Translations under genes and position numbers: made by a program
Source: UBA9339 sp964535195
GTDB lineage: Bacteria > Pseudomonadota > Gammaproteobacteria > UBA9339
Length of the DNA: 64,000 nucleotides
NCBI GenBank assembly: GCA_964535195.1
Contig: CAZHSI010000005.1
Location: 19,379 to 83,378 of the forward strand
Direction of reading: 5' to 3'
In this document: piece after piece, positions 8,424 through 17,080 of the stretch
Layout of the letters: every line of letters starts with the position of its first letter
How positions within the stretch are numbered: the stretch's first letter is position 1
The notes under the pieces: model-generated
Told to the model about the DNA's origin: nothing
The model's input: only the letters and a program-made list of their open reading frames with translations
The model's database searches: none

Positions 8424-9440
8424 TCAAGGTCTCTTTTTTTTCCGTGCGTCAGCTATTTTTCTCTCTTCAGCAAGTTTATTCGATGCTTCAAACATAGCAA
8501 TCATTCCTCTAGCTGCCCCTTTGATGGCACTTGGATTTTCTCTTTTTTGCTCTGATGACGATTCTGGAGTTGCAAGTTTCTTAGCACCTGAAGCTCGCTC
8601 GACCCCTCTTACTACCCGAAGTGGCGTCTCTGGCAACTTTCTACCAGGAACAATACCTCCCGCAGGTTGAGCCTTCCTATCCGGCTCTACCACAACCCTT
8701 GCTGGCGCTGATAGTAGTTCATCGCCATCCCAACCCTCTCCCGCTGATTCATCCTCTGTTTTTGCTGGTTTGACAACCTTTCTTCTTGCTGCAAGAGCAG
8801 TTGTAAGAGCACTTATCAAATCAATCTGACCACCTTCTGATACCTCTTTTTTTCGTTCTGCAGACAAAGGTTCTGGAGGAACTCTGTCACTGGCTTTTTT
8901 TAATTGATGTTGACCGCGAATCTGGTCAAGGAACGCCATTCTACTGGCGTCAGGCACGATTGGTTTCGACTGCGTTGCTTCTCCTCCAGAAACCTTTGCT
9001 ATGGCTCTCTTACTAGAAGATGGTGGCGGTGGTGGCAGTGGTGGCGGCGGAGTGGCGGAGTCGGCAGGGAGCAAAGAAGCTGCTGCCGCGCTTACAGCAA
9101 TACTACGATCCTCTAATTGTGATCTTCTGCTAAGATAATCATCTCTTACTTTTCTATCAACATTAGGAAGTATAATTCTTTCAAAAAACATAAGTAAACT
9201 ATAGAATACACGCGAAAAAATATTTGCTTGTTCATAGGCTTGTTGTAGATCTTGATATCGCTGAGCAGATGCTAACTCTGATTTTACCTTTGCCAATCTA
9301 GCTGTTAATCTTTTATATTCGTTTAACGTCTCTGGCGGCAAATTGCTAGCAGCAAACTGGTGATCAACAAACTGAAGCAACTCCTCTATCGTTCCTTCAA
9401 GAAGCTCCCTTGGATCTTGTCTTGATGATGGGATATCCAT
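8424..9440 (-). CDS. Candidate secreted actin-nucleation factor with poly-Pro, WH2-like, central and acidic (VCA-like) segments
   Basis: 338 residues, no signal peptide. Residues 30-115 are helix-rich with a hydrophobic patch at 75-92. Then come a poly-proline run at 131-140 (PPPPLPPPPP), a WH2-like actin-binding motif at about 165-184 (MAFLDQIRGQHQLKKAS), a stretch like the central region of WASP proteins at 207-223 (DLISALTTALAARRKVV), and an acidic segment with one tryptophan at 228-241 (TEDESAGEGWDGDE). This order (proline, W, C, A) is that of WASP/N-WASP and of rickettsial RickA, which activate host Arp2/3. Unlike them it continues for almost 100 basic residues after the acidic part. The start has a textbook TAAGGAGG. 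By eye it is richer in G+C than its neighbours, and it lies beside an IS5 relic, suggesting acquisition. Function is inferred from motifs only. Confidence 0.6.
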   Translation of the reverse strand: MDIPSSRQDPRELLEGTIEELLQFVDHQFAASNLPPETLNEYKRLTARLAKVKSELASAQRYQDLQQAYEQANIFSRVFYSLLMFFERIILPNVDRKVRDDYLSRRSQLEDRSIAVSAAAASLLPADSATPPPPLPPPPPSSSKRAIAKVSGGEATQSKPIVPDASRMAFLDQIRGQHQLKKASDRVPPEPLSAERKKEVSEGGQIDLISALTTALAARRKVVKPAKTEDESAGEGWDGDELLSAPARVVVEPDRKAQPAGGIVPGRKLPETPLRVVRGVERASGAKKLATPESSSEQKRENPSAIKGAARGMIAMFEASNKLAEERKIADARKKKRP

Positions 9441-9566
9441 AATTCATCCTCCTTAATAAATAAAAATACAACTAGATAGACACTATCACAATTACAATTA
9501 GTTATTGTTATTATACTTATAATCTAAACATATGGAAACCCCAAACATTAAAAATTTATAAACAAT

Positions 9567-9745
9567 ATAGTTTGTGACGTAACATGGTTTCGTGAAATAT
9601 ATACTTGATTAGATGGCTTGGGTAAGAAGCATGTTTGCGTAGTGGGAAACAGGGAATAGCTCCAGCATGAATGGTACACTGATAAAATCCGCACGTATCA
9701 TACGCACCATTCCCCGTTACACTGAGCTTTATTTATTCAACAAAG
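9567..9745 (-). pseudogene. IS5-family transposase relic with one terminal repeat
   Basis: Read on the minus strand, GGCTTTGTTGAATAAAT (an IS5-like terminal repeat) at about 9729-9745 is followed at once by the middle of a transposase (GNGAYDT.., QCTIHAGAIPCFPLRKHAS). The same region is present, also degraded, on the plus strand at about 31200-31340. The start and end of the gene are gone and the frame is broken. It is an internal-deletion remnant next to the actin-nucleator-like gene. Confidence 0.8.
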
Positions 9746-9774
9746 CCACAGTATAGTTAAAATCTAATAACCAT

Positions 9775-10275
9775 TTATTTTGATTCAATATTTTGTTTTT
9801 GCTTAGTAAGCTCAATCATGCCTTGATTCTTTGAACCGCGAAAAGGAAGATTATAAGCTTTTTGCGTTTCATCGAATGGCCCGTCGATTAAAATATCTAC
9901 TTGCTGCAAAAACTCCTTAATTGCCGGGTCTTGCCCTGACATTACTAGTAGTTCATTGTAGTAATAGCCACTATAAGCCACAATATTTAGCTCCTTACGC
10001 TGCTCTTTTATCAACGTCGCAAGTTCAGCACAAGCCTTAGCCTGTAAAAACGGTTCGCCGCCAGAGAAAGTTACACCACTAATTAACTTGGTTTCAAGGA
10101 TAGATTTTAAAATCTCACTAACCGATATATTGTAACCTCCAGTCAACGACTGCGTATCAGGATTATGACATCCAACACAACGTTGGTTGCAACCTTGAGT
10201 AAAAACCACATAACGCAATCCAGGACCATCGACAACACTTTCTTTAACTATGCCAGCTATACGAAGTATAGTCAT
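9775..10275 (-). CDS. nrdG: Anaerobic ribonucleotide reductase activating protein
   Basis: Radical-SAM enzyme that installs the glycyl radical on NrdD. 166 residues, normal for the family. The CxxxCxxC cluster motif is CNQRCVGCHNPDTQ, the SAM-binding GGEP is in VTFSGGEPFLQA, and the C-terminal part contains DILIDGPFDE and FRGSKNQ as in other NrdG proteins. Its ATG overlaps the nrdD stop by four bases, so the two are translationally coupled. Confidence 0.96.
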   Translation of the reverse strand: MTILRIAGIVKESVVDGPGLRYVVFTQGCNQRCVGCHNPDTQSLTGGYNISVSEILKSILETKLISGVTFSGGEPFLQAKACAELATLIKEQRKELNIVAYSGYYYNELLVMSGQDPAIKEFLQQVDILIDGPFDETQKAYNLPFRGSKNQGMIELTKQKQNIESK

Positions 10276-12281
10276 AAATGCGAAAACCTATCTTTTAACT
10301 CACAGACCTTAGCATCGTTAAAGCGGTCAATTGTACTTAAATACCCGGTGATTCGTCGCACCCTTCTAATAGAGGCAGATCCACAGATAGGGCACTCGTT
10401 ATCAATTAGCCCAGCATGGCCACACCCATTACAAAAATCGATAGGAAAATTAATACCAGCATAACCCATATCAGCCTCTTTCATAGCACACAGTGCCTGC
10501 ATAACCGCCTCCTGGTTATTTATTGGCGGCGAACTAAACTCAATATAGCTAATATGCCCAGCATTAGTGTATTTATGATAAACTCCCTCAGCTTTAACCT
10601 TGTCATAAACGCTAATTTGATAACCAACTGGGACATGAAAAGAGTTAGTGTAATACTCTTTATCGGTAACTCCTGGTATTAAACCATACTCATTGCGATC
10701 TATCTTGACAAAACGTCCAGCTAAACCTTCGGCCGGGGTAGCTAAAAGCGTATAGTTCAATTGAAGTTTTTCACTAAGCGCATCAATTTTGTCGCGCATA
10801 AATTTAACGATTTTTTCGCCTAATGCTTGCGCCCTTTCACTCATGCCATGGTGTTCACCAATAAGCGCTGTTAACGCTTCTGCTAAACCAATAAAACCTA
10901 CAGAAAGAGTACCGTGCTTAATAACATCAGCGATACAATCTTCAGTATTTAGTTTCTCTGAATCTAAATACAACCCCTGCCCCATCAAAAACGGCATATC
11001 ACGTACTTTTAACTTCGACTGCACACAAAAGCGGTGATAAAGCTGTTCAGCTGCTAAATCAATTATAGCATCAAGGTCTTGAAAAAATTTAGGCAAATCC
11101 TTTTCAGCTTTAATTGCTAAACGAGGCAAATTTATAGTAGTAAAACTTAAGTTACCACGCCCATCGGTTACGGCCGGGCCACATTTATTAGCCATAACAC
11201 GAGTACGACATCCCATATAACTGACCTGATCACCAAACTCTTTATTAAAAGAGGAATCCATAAAACTAAAGGTAGGATTCAAACGCTCTGAAGCCACAGA
11301 AATAGCAAGTTTAAGCAGATCATAGTTAGGGTCGGTTGGATTATAATTTACCCCTTCTTTTATACGAAAAATAATATTCGGGAAAATTGGCGTTTCACCA
11401 TGTCCCAATCCTTTTTTATAAGCTAATAATAAATTACGCGTTACCTTCCGCCCCTCCTCGCTAGTTTCAGTACCAACATTAAGACTAGAAAAAGGCACTT
11501 GGGCACCAGCACGACTATGCATGCTATTTAAATTATAGATAAGCGCTTCCATTGCTTGATAAACCTCCTCATCACTGGCCCCTTTAACAAAAGGCGCAAC
11601 ATCACGATCAAAAAACGCGAAACTTTGCCCACCATGCATATCATTTTGCGAGCTTTGTAAAATAATGGCTGCTAACGCTGTCGCAGAAGCTGGTCGCCGT
11701 GGTGGCCGAATAAAACCATGACCATTATTAAACCCTTGAGACAATAACCGCCCTAAAGGGATCTGAACGCAAGTTAAAGTCTTTCCATAAAAATCCAAAT
11801 CGTGAATATGGTAATCACCCCGCTGATGAGCTACAGATAAATGTTCCGGAATTAGACGATATAAATAATAGGTACGGGAAGCCGCGCTAGCAATTTGCAA
11901 CATTTTAGCTGATGGGGAGTTAGAAATATTCGCGTTTTCGCGATTGGTTTCAATTAAAATATCTGCAACCATATCCATCAGTGCAGTTTTACCCTCGCGA
12001 ATACGAGTACGTTCAGCCCGATATAAAATATAAGCTTTAGCCGTCTTGGCATGGCCGTCTTCAATTAGAACCTTTTCGACAGCATCTTGGACATCTTCAA
12101 CATTAAACACCCGATCTTGGTGCTTCTGGTTTAAATGCTTAAGCACTTTAGCAGTTAACTCTAAGGCGGTAGCCTGATCGGAACCACCAACAGTTTTGGC
12201 TGCTTTTAAAATAGCCTCAGTAATTTTGCCTGCATGAAAAGGTACTTCTCGTCCATCACGCTTTTGAATAACAGTAAACAT
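10272..12281 (-). CDS. nrdD: Anaerobic ribonucleoside-triphosphate reductase (class III)
   Basis: Makes deoxyribonucleotides from NTPs without oxygen, using a glycyl radical. 669 residues: an N-terminal ATP-cone (FTVIQKRDGREVPFHAGKI, about 1-95), the catalytic barrel, a zinc-binding C-terminus (CNGCGH ... CPICGS) and the glycyl-radical site RRITGYLST near the end. It forms an operon with nrdG. Upstream at 12359-12403 are two candidate NrdR boxes. Its presence implies growth at low oxygen; an aerobic enzyme may exist elsewhere. Confidence 0.97.
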   Translation of the reverse strand: MFTVIQKRDGREVPFHAGKITEAILKAAKTVGGSDQATALELTAKVLKHLNQKHQDRVFNVEDVQDAVEKVLIEDGHAKTAKAYILYRAERTRIREGKTALMDMVADILIETNRENANISNSPSAKMLQIASAASRTYYLYRLIPEHLSVAHQRGDYHIHDLDFYGKTLTCVQIPLGRLLSQGFNNGHGFIRPPRRPASATALAAIILQSSQNDMHGGQSFAFFDRDVAPFVKGASDEEVYQAMEALIYNLNSMHSRAGAQVPFSSLNVGTETSEEGRKVTRNLLLAYKKGLGHGETPIFPNIIFRIKEGVNYNPTDPNYDLLKLAISVASERLNPTFSFMDSSFNKEFGDQVSYMGCRTRVMANKCGPAVTDGRGNLSFTTINLPRLAIKAEKDLPKFFQDLDAIIDLAAEQLYHRFCVQSKLKVRDMPFLMGQGLYLDSEKLNTEDCIADVIKHGTLSVGFIGLAEALTALIGEHHGMSERAQALGEKIVKFMRDKIDALSEKLQLNYTLLATPAEGLAGRFVKIDRNEYGLIPGVTDKEYYTNSFHVPVGYQISVYDKVKAEGVYHKYTNAGHISYIEFSSPPINNQEAVMQALCAMKEADMGYAGINFPIDFCNGCGHAGLIDNECPICGSASIRRVRRITGYLSTIDRFNDAKVCELKDRFSHL

Positions 12282-12358
12282 AGCCCACTCCGTTTTTTTA
12301 TTAGTTTTGACAACTTTAATCTATATACATTAATAGTATATGCACAAAGGCCATAATA

Positions 12359-12403
12359 CTACATTATGTGGTTATGACAACAAAAAAACACCATATGTGG
12401 TAA
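12359..12403 (-). promoter_or_regulatory. Pair of candidate NrdR boxes upstream of nrdDG
   Basis: Two similar imperfect palindromes, CTACATTATGTGGTTA (12359-12374) and ACACCATATGTGGTAA (12388-12403), lie 78 to 122 bases before the nrdD start. They resemble the NrdR consensus (ACAC-AT rich-GTGT), and the start-to-start distance of 29 bases is close to the three helical turns usual for NrdR box pairs. Assignment is by pattern only. Confidence 0.5.
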
Positions 12404-12475
12404 GCTTTTGTAAAATTTAACAAAAAAATTTAGCAAAAAAATAGTTGACAAAATAAAAACGGGGCGGACAAAATC

Positions 12476-12931
12476 TCAGCTCTCAATCCAAAACGCTTGT
12501 CGCCCTGCTATTAAATTAATACCACCACACTTTGCAGCATCGTCAATCTTAAGGAAAGTGCTCCACAAAATGCTTTTAGCTTCTTGATAATCTGCTGTAG
12601 CCCGAAGACGATAAAAAGCTATCTTGCATGGTAACGTGGATACAACAGGGTTAGGAGTAACCTTAAAACATTCAACATTAGGATGGATTAGGGTACCACT
12701 AACACAGCTTGGTTCTTTCGCTTGTAATAAATACTCCTCCGCTTGCAATAAATACCCCTCCGCTTGATAGAAAGAATAGACCTTGTCTTGAAAAAAAACA
12801 CTCGTTTTATTTTCTAATAAATTAACCTCTAACATACAAAGAACCAACAAGCTTAATATTGATAAAAACAACATCGTTGTTATCAACACAAAACCACTAT
12901 TGTTACTGACGTTATTATTTTTAAATATCAC
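12476..12931 (-). CDS. pilX: PilX-like minor pilin assembly protein
   Basis: 151 residues. The N-terminus is a single long hydrophobic helix (GFVLITTMLFLSILSLLVLCMLE) after a short polar leader, like PilX/PilX_N proteins that form part of the type IV pilus initiation complex. The ATG overlaps the pilW stop by four bases. A short in-frame duplication is visible in the helix region (AEGYLLQ AEEYLLQ AKE). No pilY1 or pilE follows; the next gene is nrdD about 200 bases on. Similarity outside the N-terminus is weak, so the name rests mainly on position. Confidence 0.7.
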   Translation of the reverse strand: MIFKNNNVSNNSGFVLITTMLFLSILSLLVLCMLEVNLLENKTSVFFQDKVYSFYQAEGYLLQAEEYLLQAKEPSCVSGTLIHPNVECFKVTPNPVVSTLPCKIAFYRLRATADYQEAKSILWSTFLKIDDAAKCGGINLIAGRQAFWIES

Positions 12932-13845
12932 CGGCGTAATTTTATATCGATTCGTTTTTGTTTTGACGATTGCGCTAACTTAAGATTAGTATGCATAGTC
13001 AATTCAATTCTCACTCTTGCAACCCTATGCCACTCATTAGCGTTAATACTGTTAGCTTTTACATAGTCACTATCACTAGAACCACCAAAACTGTAAGAAA
13101 CCTGCATATTAATGACATTAGGAACCAACTCATCTACCCGACCACGAGTAACACCAAGATATAACCCTGGGTTAGGATGCCCTTCTTTATCTGAGGGATT
13201 TTTAATAAAAAAAGTCATCTCTTCAAAAGATCTTATTTCAGCAGTTTCTCGGCTATATTTGTTAACTAACTTAGCATCAGTAGTAATCTTTTTTTGATCA
13301 TGACTTACTGTAGCATCAAATAGGTCAGCCTTTTCACAATCTGAAATTAGCAAAACATGCTCCCCTCCGCTAACAAGTTGATTTTTAACTTGAAACGAAC
13401 AGGTTTCTTCATTAGCGTTCTTAGCATTTTTTCTGATATCGTTTGCTAAGACTGTCGCCCTAGAACTTGCTTTACCAATAACAATCACATCAGTCCCTTC
13501 GACAACCTGACTTTTCAATATATAGTCTGGCACATTGAAGCTATCGTAGCCACGAATACCAAAAAATAGATTCGATTTACTTTTAACCTGATTACTAAAA
13601 TTGGGTTGAACTATAGAGCGACAACCAGCAAAACCAGCCTGGGTAATACCTTGCCACAAAATAAATTCAGCGAAGCGCATGTTTTCACTAAGCTCAACCA
13701 AACCTTTTTGCATCCGATAAACATTTTTAGCACTTAAATAGCTTTGCCATAAAATCACCAGCAAAAACATACTAAGAAAAGTAGCGACCAAAAACTCAAA
13801 CAACGAAAACCCTCGAGTTTTTTCAGTGAGTTTCATGTGCTTCAA
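12928..13845 (-). CDS. pilW: PilW-like type IV minor pilin
   Basis: 305 residues with a type IV prepilin leader: a short basic leader, cleavage site before F in RG/FSLFEFLVATFL, and Glu at +5. PilW-type features follow: SENMRFAEFILWQGITQAGFAGCRS and C-terminal RVARVRIELTMHT. It is a pseudopilin of the pilus-tip priming complex, processed by PilD (a pilD gene lies at 52 kb). Its start overlaps the pilV stop. An ATG three codons in is an alternative start. Confidence 0.82.
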   Translation of the reverse strand: MKHMKLTEKTRGFSLFEFLVATFLSMFLLVILWQSYLSAKNVYRMQKGLVELSENMRFAEFILWQGITQAGFAGCRSIVQPNFSNQVKSKSNLFFGIRGYDSFNVPDYILKSQVVEGTDVIVIGKASSRATVLANDIRKNAKNANEETCSFQVKNQLVSGGEHVLLISDCEKADLFDATVSHDQKKITTDAKLVNKYSRETAEIRSFEEMTFFIKNPSDKEGHPNPGLYLGVTRGRVDELVPNVINMQVSYSFGGSSDSDYVKANSINANEWHRVARVRIELTMHTNLKLAQSSKQKRIDIKLRR

Positions 13846-14017
13846 TTATTTTAGCAGCGATTATAGTTCGTCGGTAAGATTCTTCAGTGCTTTTTAGTGA
13901 ATGTATATATACCCCTATAACCTCCAATAATCCGCAGGCTAAAACAAAGGTAGCAATTAGCACTTCAAGCAAACTAAAACCGTAGATTTTGTTTTGTACC
14001 AAAACAGACTTAGGCAT
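13823..14017 (-). CDS. pilV: PilV-like minor pilin, very short
   Basis: Only 64 residues: a prepilin leader, GFSLLEVLIATFVLACGLLE helix with Glu at +5, then about 25 residues (STEESYRRTIIAAKIIEAHE) typical of the PilV helix end. Usual PilV proteins have around 150 or more residues with a globular part. The stop codon overlaps the pilW start, so the operon layout is intact. It could be a natural minimal pilin or a truncated gene. Confidence 0.65.
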   Translation of the reverse strand: MPKSVLVQNKIYGFSLLEVLIATFVLACGLLEVIGVYIHSLKSTEESYRRTIIAAKIIEAHETH

Positions 14018-14048
14018 TACTTATACTCCTTACAATCTGGGCTACACC

Positions 14049-14161
14049 CTCGTAAATTAAATTGATGCCGCGTTACCCATATTTTTTAGGGCCGAAATTT
14101 ATTGTTACGTAAATGAGGAGACTAAAAAACATGGGCACCTTACTTGACTTTACTTTACGAG
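14049..14161 (+). repeat. Palindromic interspersed element, copy 2
   Basis: Ends CTCGTAAATTAAATTG and (other strand) CTCGTAAAGTAAAGTC. The core GAAATTTATTGTTACGTAAATGAGG aligns with the copy at 19352-19475. It lies between galU and pilV, both on the minus strand, about 30 bases upstream of the pilV start. Confidence 0.75.
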
Positions 14162-14270
14162 AAATCTAGCCCCACTAGAGACAAATTCTACATTTTGAAA
14201 TAAGTTCGCCAGGGCAACTTTCTAAAAACCCCAGCATTTTATCCGCATAACCTCAGGATAGCCGCAACAA

Positions 14271-14295
14271 AAAGGGCGCAAATATGCGCCCTTTT
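14271..14295 (-). terminator. Rho-independent terminator of galU
   Basis: A strong 10-bp stem, AAAGGGCGCA / TGCGCCCTTT, with a 4-base AATA loop, about 20 bases past the galU stop. On the minus strand it is followed by TTTTTG. Well placed to end galU transcription. Confidence 0.8.
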
Positions 14296-14315
14296 GCAAT
14301 CCACATAAAGCTCGT

Positions 14316-15203
14316 TTAAACCAAGCTAAGCCCTTTTAAGTATTTTGCAAAATGCTCACCAACATCAGCATGTTGGATACCATATTCAACAGTTGCTTCT
14401 AAATAGCCAAGCTTACTACCACAGTCATAACGCTTGCCGTGGAATCTATAACTATACACATCTTGTCTAGATAAAAGTTTACTTATGCCATCAGTTAATT
14501 GAATTTCACCAATTGCTCCCCTGCTAGTATTTTCAAGAAAATGAAAAATTTCTGGAGTTAAAATATAACGCCCAATAACCGCAAAATTTGACGGAGCGTT
14601 TTTGGTCCTTGGTTTTTCGACAATAGCAGTAGTTTTTGCATACTTGCCCGATTCTAAAACAGAATTATCGAGTCCAACAATACCGTACTTTTCCGTTTCT
14701 GATAAATCCACAGGCTGCACTGCTACAATATTACTTTCTACTTCAGAGTAAACATCCACCATTTGTTGCAAACAATTCTTACCTTGATTATTAATTAAGT
14801 CATCAGCAAGTAGTACCGCAAATGGCTCATTTCCAATTAGCCTTTGGGCGCATAACACTGCATGACCTAAACCCAAAGGACTTTGCTGCCGAATATAAGC
14901 GCAAGTAACTCCTGCTGGTAAAACGTTACGCACAATTTCAAGCCACTCATTTTTTCCTGATTCGGCAAGCTTAGCTTCTAGTTCAAAATTAGAGTCAAAA
15001 TGGTTTTCTATGGCGTGTTTACTTGAGCTAGTGACAAAAATCAGCTGGGTAATCCCAGCGCCAACTGCCTCTTCTACTGCATATTGAATCAGTGGCTTAT
15101 CAACGATGGGTAACATTTCCTTCGGATTAGCTTTAGTTACTGGTAAAAACCTCGTACCTAAACCCGCTACGGGAAAAACCGCTTTATTAATTTTTGCTGT
15201 CAT
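14316..15203 (-). CDS. galU: UTP-glucose-1-phosphate uridylyltransferase
   Basis: Makes UDP-glucose for lipopolysaccharide and other glycans. 295 residues, normal length. The nucleotidyltransferase signature GLGTRFLPVTKANPKEMLP, the KPLIQYAVEEA segment, and VEKP and GEIQLTDGI motifs are intact. It has its own terminator and appears to be a single-gene unit. Divergent from the flavodoxin gene across about 190 bases. Confidence 0.97.
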   Translation of the reverse strand: MTAKINKAVFPVAGLGTRFLPVTKANPKEMLPIVDKPLIQYAVEEAVGAGITQLIFVTSSSKHAIENHFDSNFELEAKLAESGKNEWLEIVRNVLPAGVTCAYIRQQSPLGLGHAVLCAQRLIGNEPFAVLLADDLINNQGKNCLQQMVDVYSEVESNIVAVQPVDLSETEKYGIVGLDNSVLESGKYAKTTAIVEKPRTKNAPSNFAVIGRYILTPEIFHFLENTSRGAIGEIQLTDGISKLLSRQDVYSYRFHGKRYDCGSKLGYLEATVEYGIQHADVGEHFAKYLKGLSLV

Positions 15204-15392
15204 ACTATTTCCTCAAAAATTACTCACATTCATCCTAACTTATAAGTATAGGCTTTATATCATAAACGCAAAACTACCTCAATTAAAACCTGGATTATCC
15301 CTTTAACATATCCTCCTAGCAACCACTCGCTAAATTATGCTACAATAGATTCTGTATCATAAATAATAATCTCAGAAGGAACAGGAGGATAC

Positions 15393-15863
15393 ATGAAAAC
15401 TTTAGTAGTTTATTTTTCAAAAACCGGCAACACTGCTACTGTCGCTAAGGAGTTGGCTCAAATCTTAAGCGCTGATCTCGAAACACTAGCCGAAACCAAA
15501 CCCAAAGAAGGTATTGTTGGTATGATTCTTGCGGGTAAAGATGCCGCCTTACAAAACAGCACCCCGATTAACGATTTAAAAAACAACATCACTAATTACG
15601 ATTTGGTAGTTGTTGGCACACCTGTTTGGGCTTGGACCATGTCAAACCCCATCAGAGCATTTTTTGAAAAACACAAAAAAGATCTAAAAAAAGTCGCATT
15701 CTTTGCTACTATGGCTAATATGGGAGATAAGCGCGCTTTTTCCCACATGGAAAAACTGTCGGGATTAGCTCCAGCCGCCACAATTTCCTTTGTAGATAGC
15801 AAAATAAAAAACGGGGAATTTAAAACAGGCTTAGCCGAGTTTGGTAAAAAATTAGCTGGCTAA
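15393..15863 (+). CDS. Flavodoxin-family protein
   Basis: 156 residues. The FMN phosphate-binding loop is SKTGNTATVAKE near the N-terminus, and the flavin-stacking loops are VVGTPVWAWTMSNPI and ATMANMGDKR. It matches the short flavodoxin-like proteins (NAD(P)H-dependent oxidoreductase or flavodoxin type) rather than the long-chain flavodoxins. The ATG is preceded by a good AGGAGG, and a terminator hairpin follows. No partner enzyme is adjacent, so the electron acceptor is unknown. Confidence 0.85.
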   Translation: MKTLVVYFSKTGNTATVAKELAQILSADLETLAETKPKEGIVGMILAGKDAALQNSTPINDLKNNITNYDLVVVGTPVWAWTMSNPIRAFFEKHKKDLKKVAFFATMANMGDKRAFSHMEKLSGLAPAATISFVDSKIKNGEFKTGLAEFGKKLAG

Positions 15864-15907
15864 ATTAAACCATTGGCTATAATCAAGATATAAATTTCGA
15901 AATTGCT

Positions 15908-15942
15908 CAGGGGAAAGTGGTTTTCCCCTGACGTTTATTTTT
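15908..15942. terminator. Bidirectional terminator between flavodoxin and L,D-transpeptidase genes
   Basis: CAGGGGAAA / TTTCCCCTG, a 9-bp stem with a small loop, is followed by a T-rich tract (ACGTTTATTTTT) on the plus strand. It sits 45 bases after the flavodoxin stop and about 90 bases beyond the end of the convergent minus-strand gene. Confidence 0.75.
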
Positions 15943-16033
15943 GCTTATAAATTAATAAACATAATAGTGACGAAGATGTTTGGCAACCGTAAAAAGCTTC
16001 GCCCACTATAAGATTAGCCTCCCTTCATACATC

Positions 16034-16939
16034 CTAATTAACCGAGCGGGGCAAAGCTAAATGCTCTTTAGCAATAGCGGCTACCTTTTGCCAATCAACT
16101 ACTAAACGACGATCTTTGACGGCGTTAAATACCACATCTAAAGCAGGCTTTACATCGCTCCCCATTGCTAACCGCTGTTCAAGTAAAGGCATATGCGCCT
16201 CTAAATATAATTTTTTCCCTGACCAACCAGCTTTATAAGGTTTATTAACAATAATTACTTTAGTACCTACCTCGACGAGATTAAATAAAGTTTCAATATC
16301 AGCAGCATACAAACGAATACAACCAGCACTAGTTCGCCGACCAACACTTTCAACCAAATTAGTCCCATGAATAGCAAATGATCCCTGCGCTGTTGAAGAT
16401 AACTTTAAGGCATATTTACCCATAGGGTTATCTGGTCCTGGTGGCATCATCCGTTCAATTTTATCACCTATAGCTTGCCTAAATTTATAAATAGAATCTG
16501 GCACAACCCATGTAGGATCCTTCGTTTTTTTGACTATAGTCATTTCCCCCAGCGGAGTTTCCCAATCCTCTTTACCGATACCAATAGGAAAAATATACAC
16601 TCGATTCTCTTTCCTTGGCTGATAATAAAGTCTCATCTCAGCCAAATTAACCACAATAACATTTCTTTTCAATTCCAGAGGTAAAATATATTGGGTAGGA
16701 ATTACTAAAACTGTATTTAAAGGAGGATTATCTGGGTCAATTCCTGGATTAGCATCAAACACCTCGTAATAACCAACATCGAAACGCATGGCAACATCAG
16801 AGAAATCTTCGTCCACTTTTACTTGAGTGGTTTTAACTTCACCCACTAAGCTATCACCATTTTTTGGCAAATAAAAACTAAGACCGTAACTAAAACATGG
16901 CCAAAGAAACACACAAATTAAAATAAGAACTTTATACAT
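16034..16939 (-). CDS. L,D-transpeptidase (YkuD/ErfK family) with LysM-like segment
   Basis: Periplasmic enzyme of the ErfK/YbiS/YcfS group, which cross-link peptidoglycan (3-3) or attach lipoprotein to it. From the ATG at 16939 a signal peptide (YKVLILICVFLWPCFSYG) is followed by a LysM-like segment, then the YkuD domain with GIGKEDWETPLGEMTI and the catalytic motif HGTNLVESVGRRTSAGCIRL (catalytic Cys in SAGCIRL). An upstream in-frame ATG (16972) would add eleven residues before the signal peptide and is less likely. Which reaction it performs cannot be told. Confidence 0.92.
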   Translation of the reverse strand: MYKVLILICVFLWPCFSYGLSFYLPKNGDSLVGEVKTTQVKVDEDFSDVAMRFDVGYYEVFDANPGIDPDNPPLNTVLVIPTQYILPLELKRNVIVVNLAEMRLYYQPRKENRVYIFPIGIGKEDWETPLGEMTIVKKTKDPTWVVPDSIYKFRQAIGDKIERMMPPGPDNPMGKYALKLSSTAQGSFAIHGTNLVESVGRRTSAGCIRLYAADIETLFNLVEVGTKVIIVNKPYKAGWSGKKLYLEAHMPLLEQRLAMGSDVKPALDVVFNAVKDRRLVVDWQKVAAIAKEHLALPRSVN

Positions 16940-17080
16940 AGTTAAAACCCTATCAACAATATTACCCCTCACACGGCAAAACGATATTTTTATGATAACT
17001 ATAAGTCAGGGGGACCGCTCCACAAAGCAGCAATGGGAACCCTGGAAAAAAGTTACTCCCAAAGGGTACAATAAGTATCT

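Noticed and set aside
8355..8670. Plus-strand genes opposite the actin-nucleator-like gene
   Set aside because: They are antisense readings with no family resemblance, while the minus strand has a perfect ribosome binding site and structured motifs.
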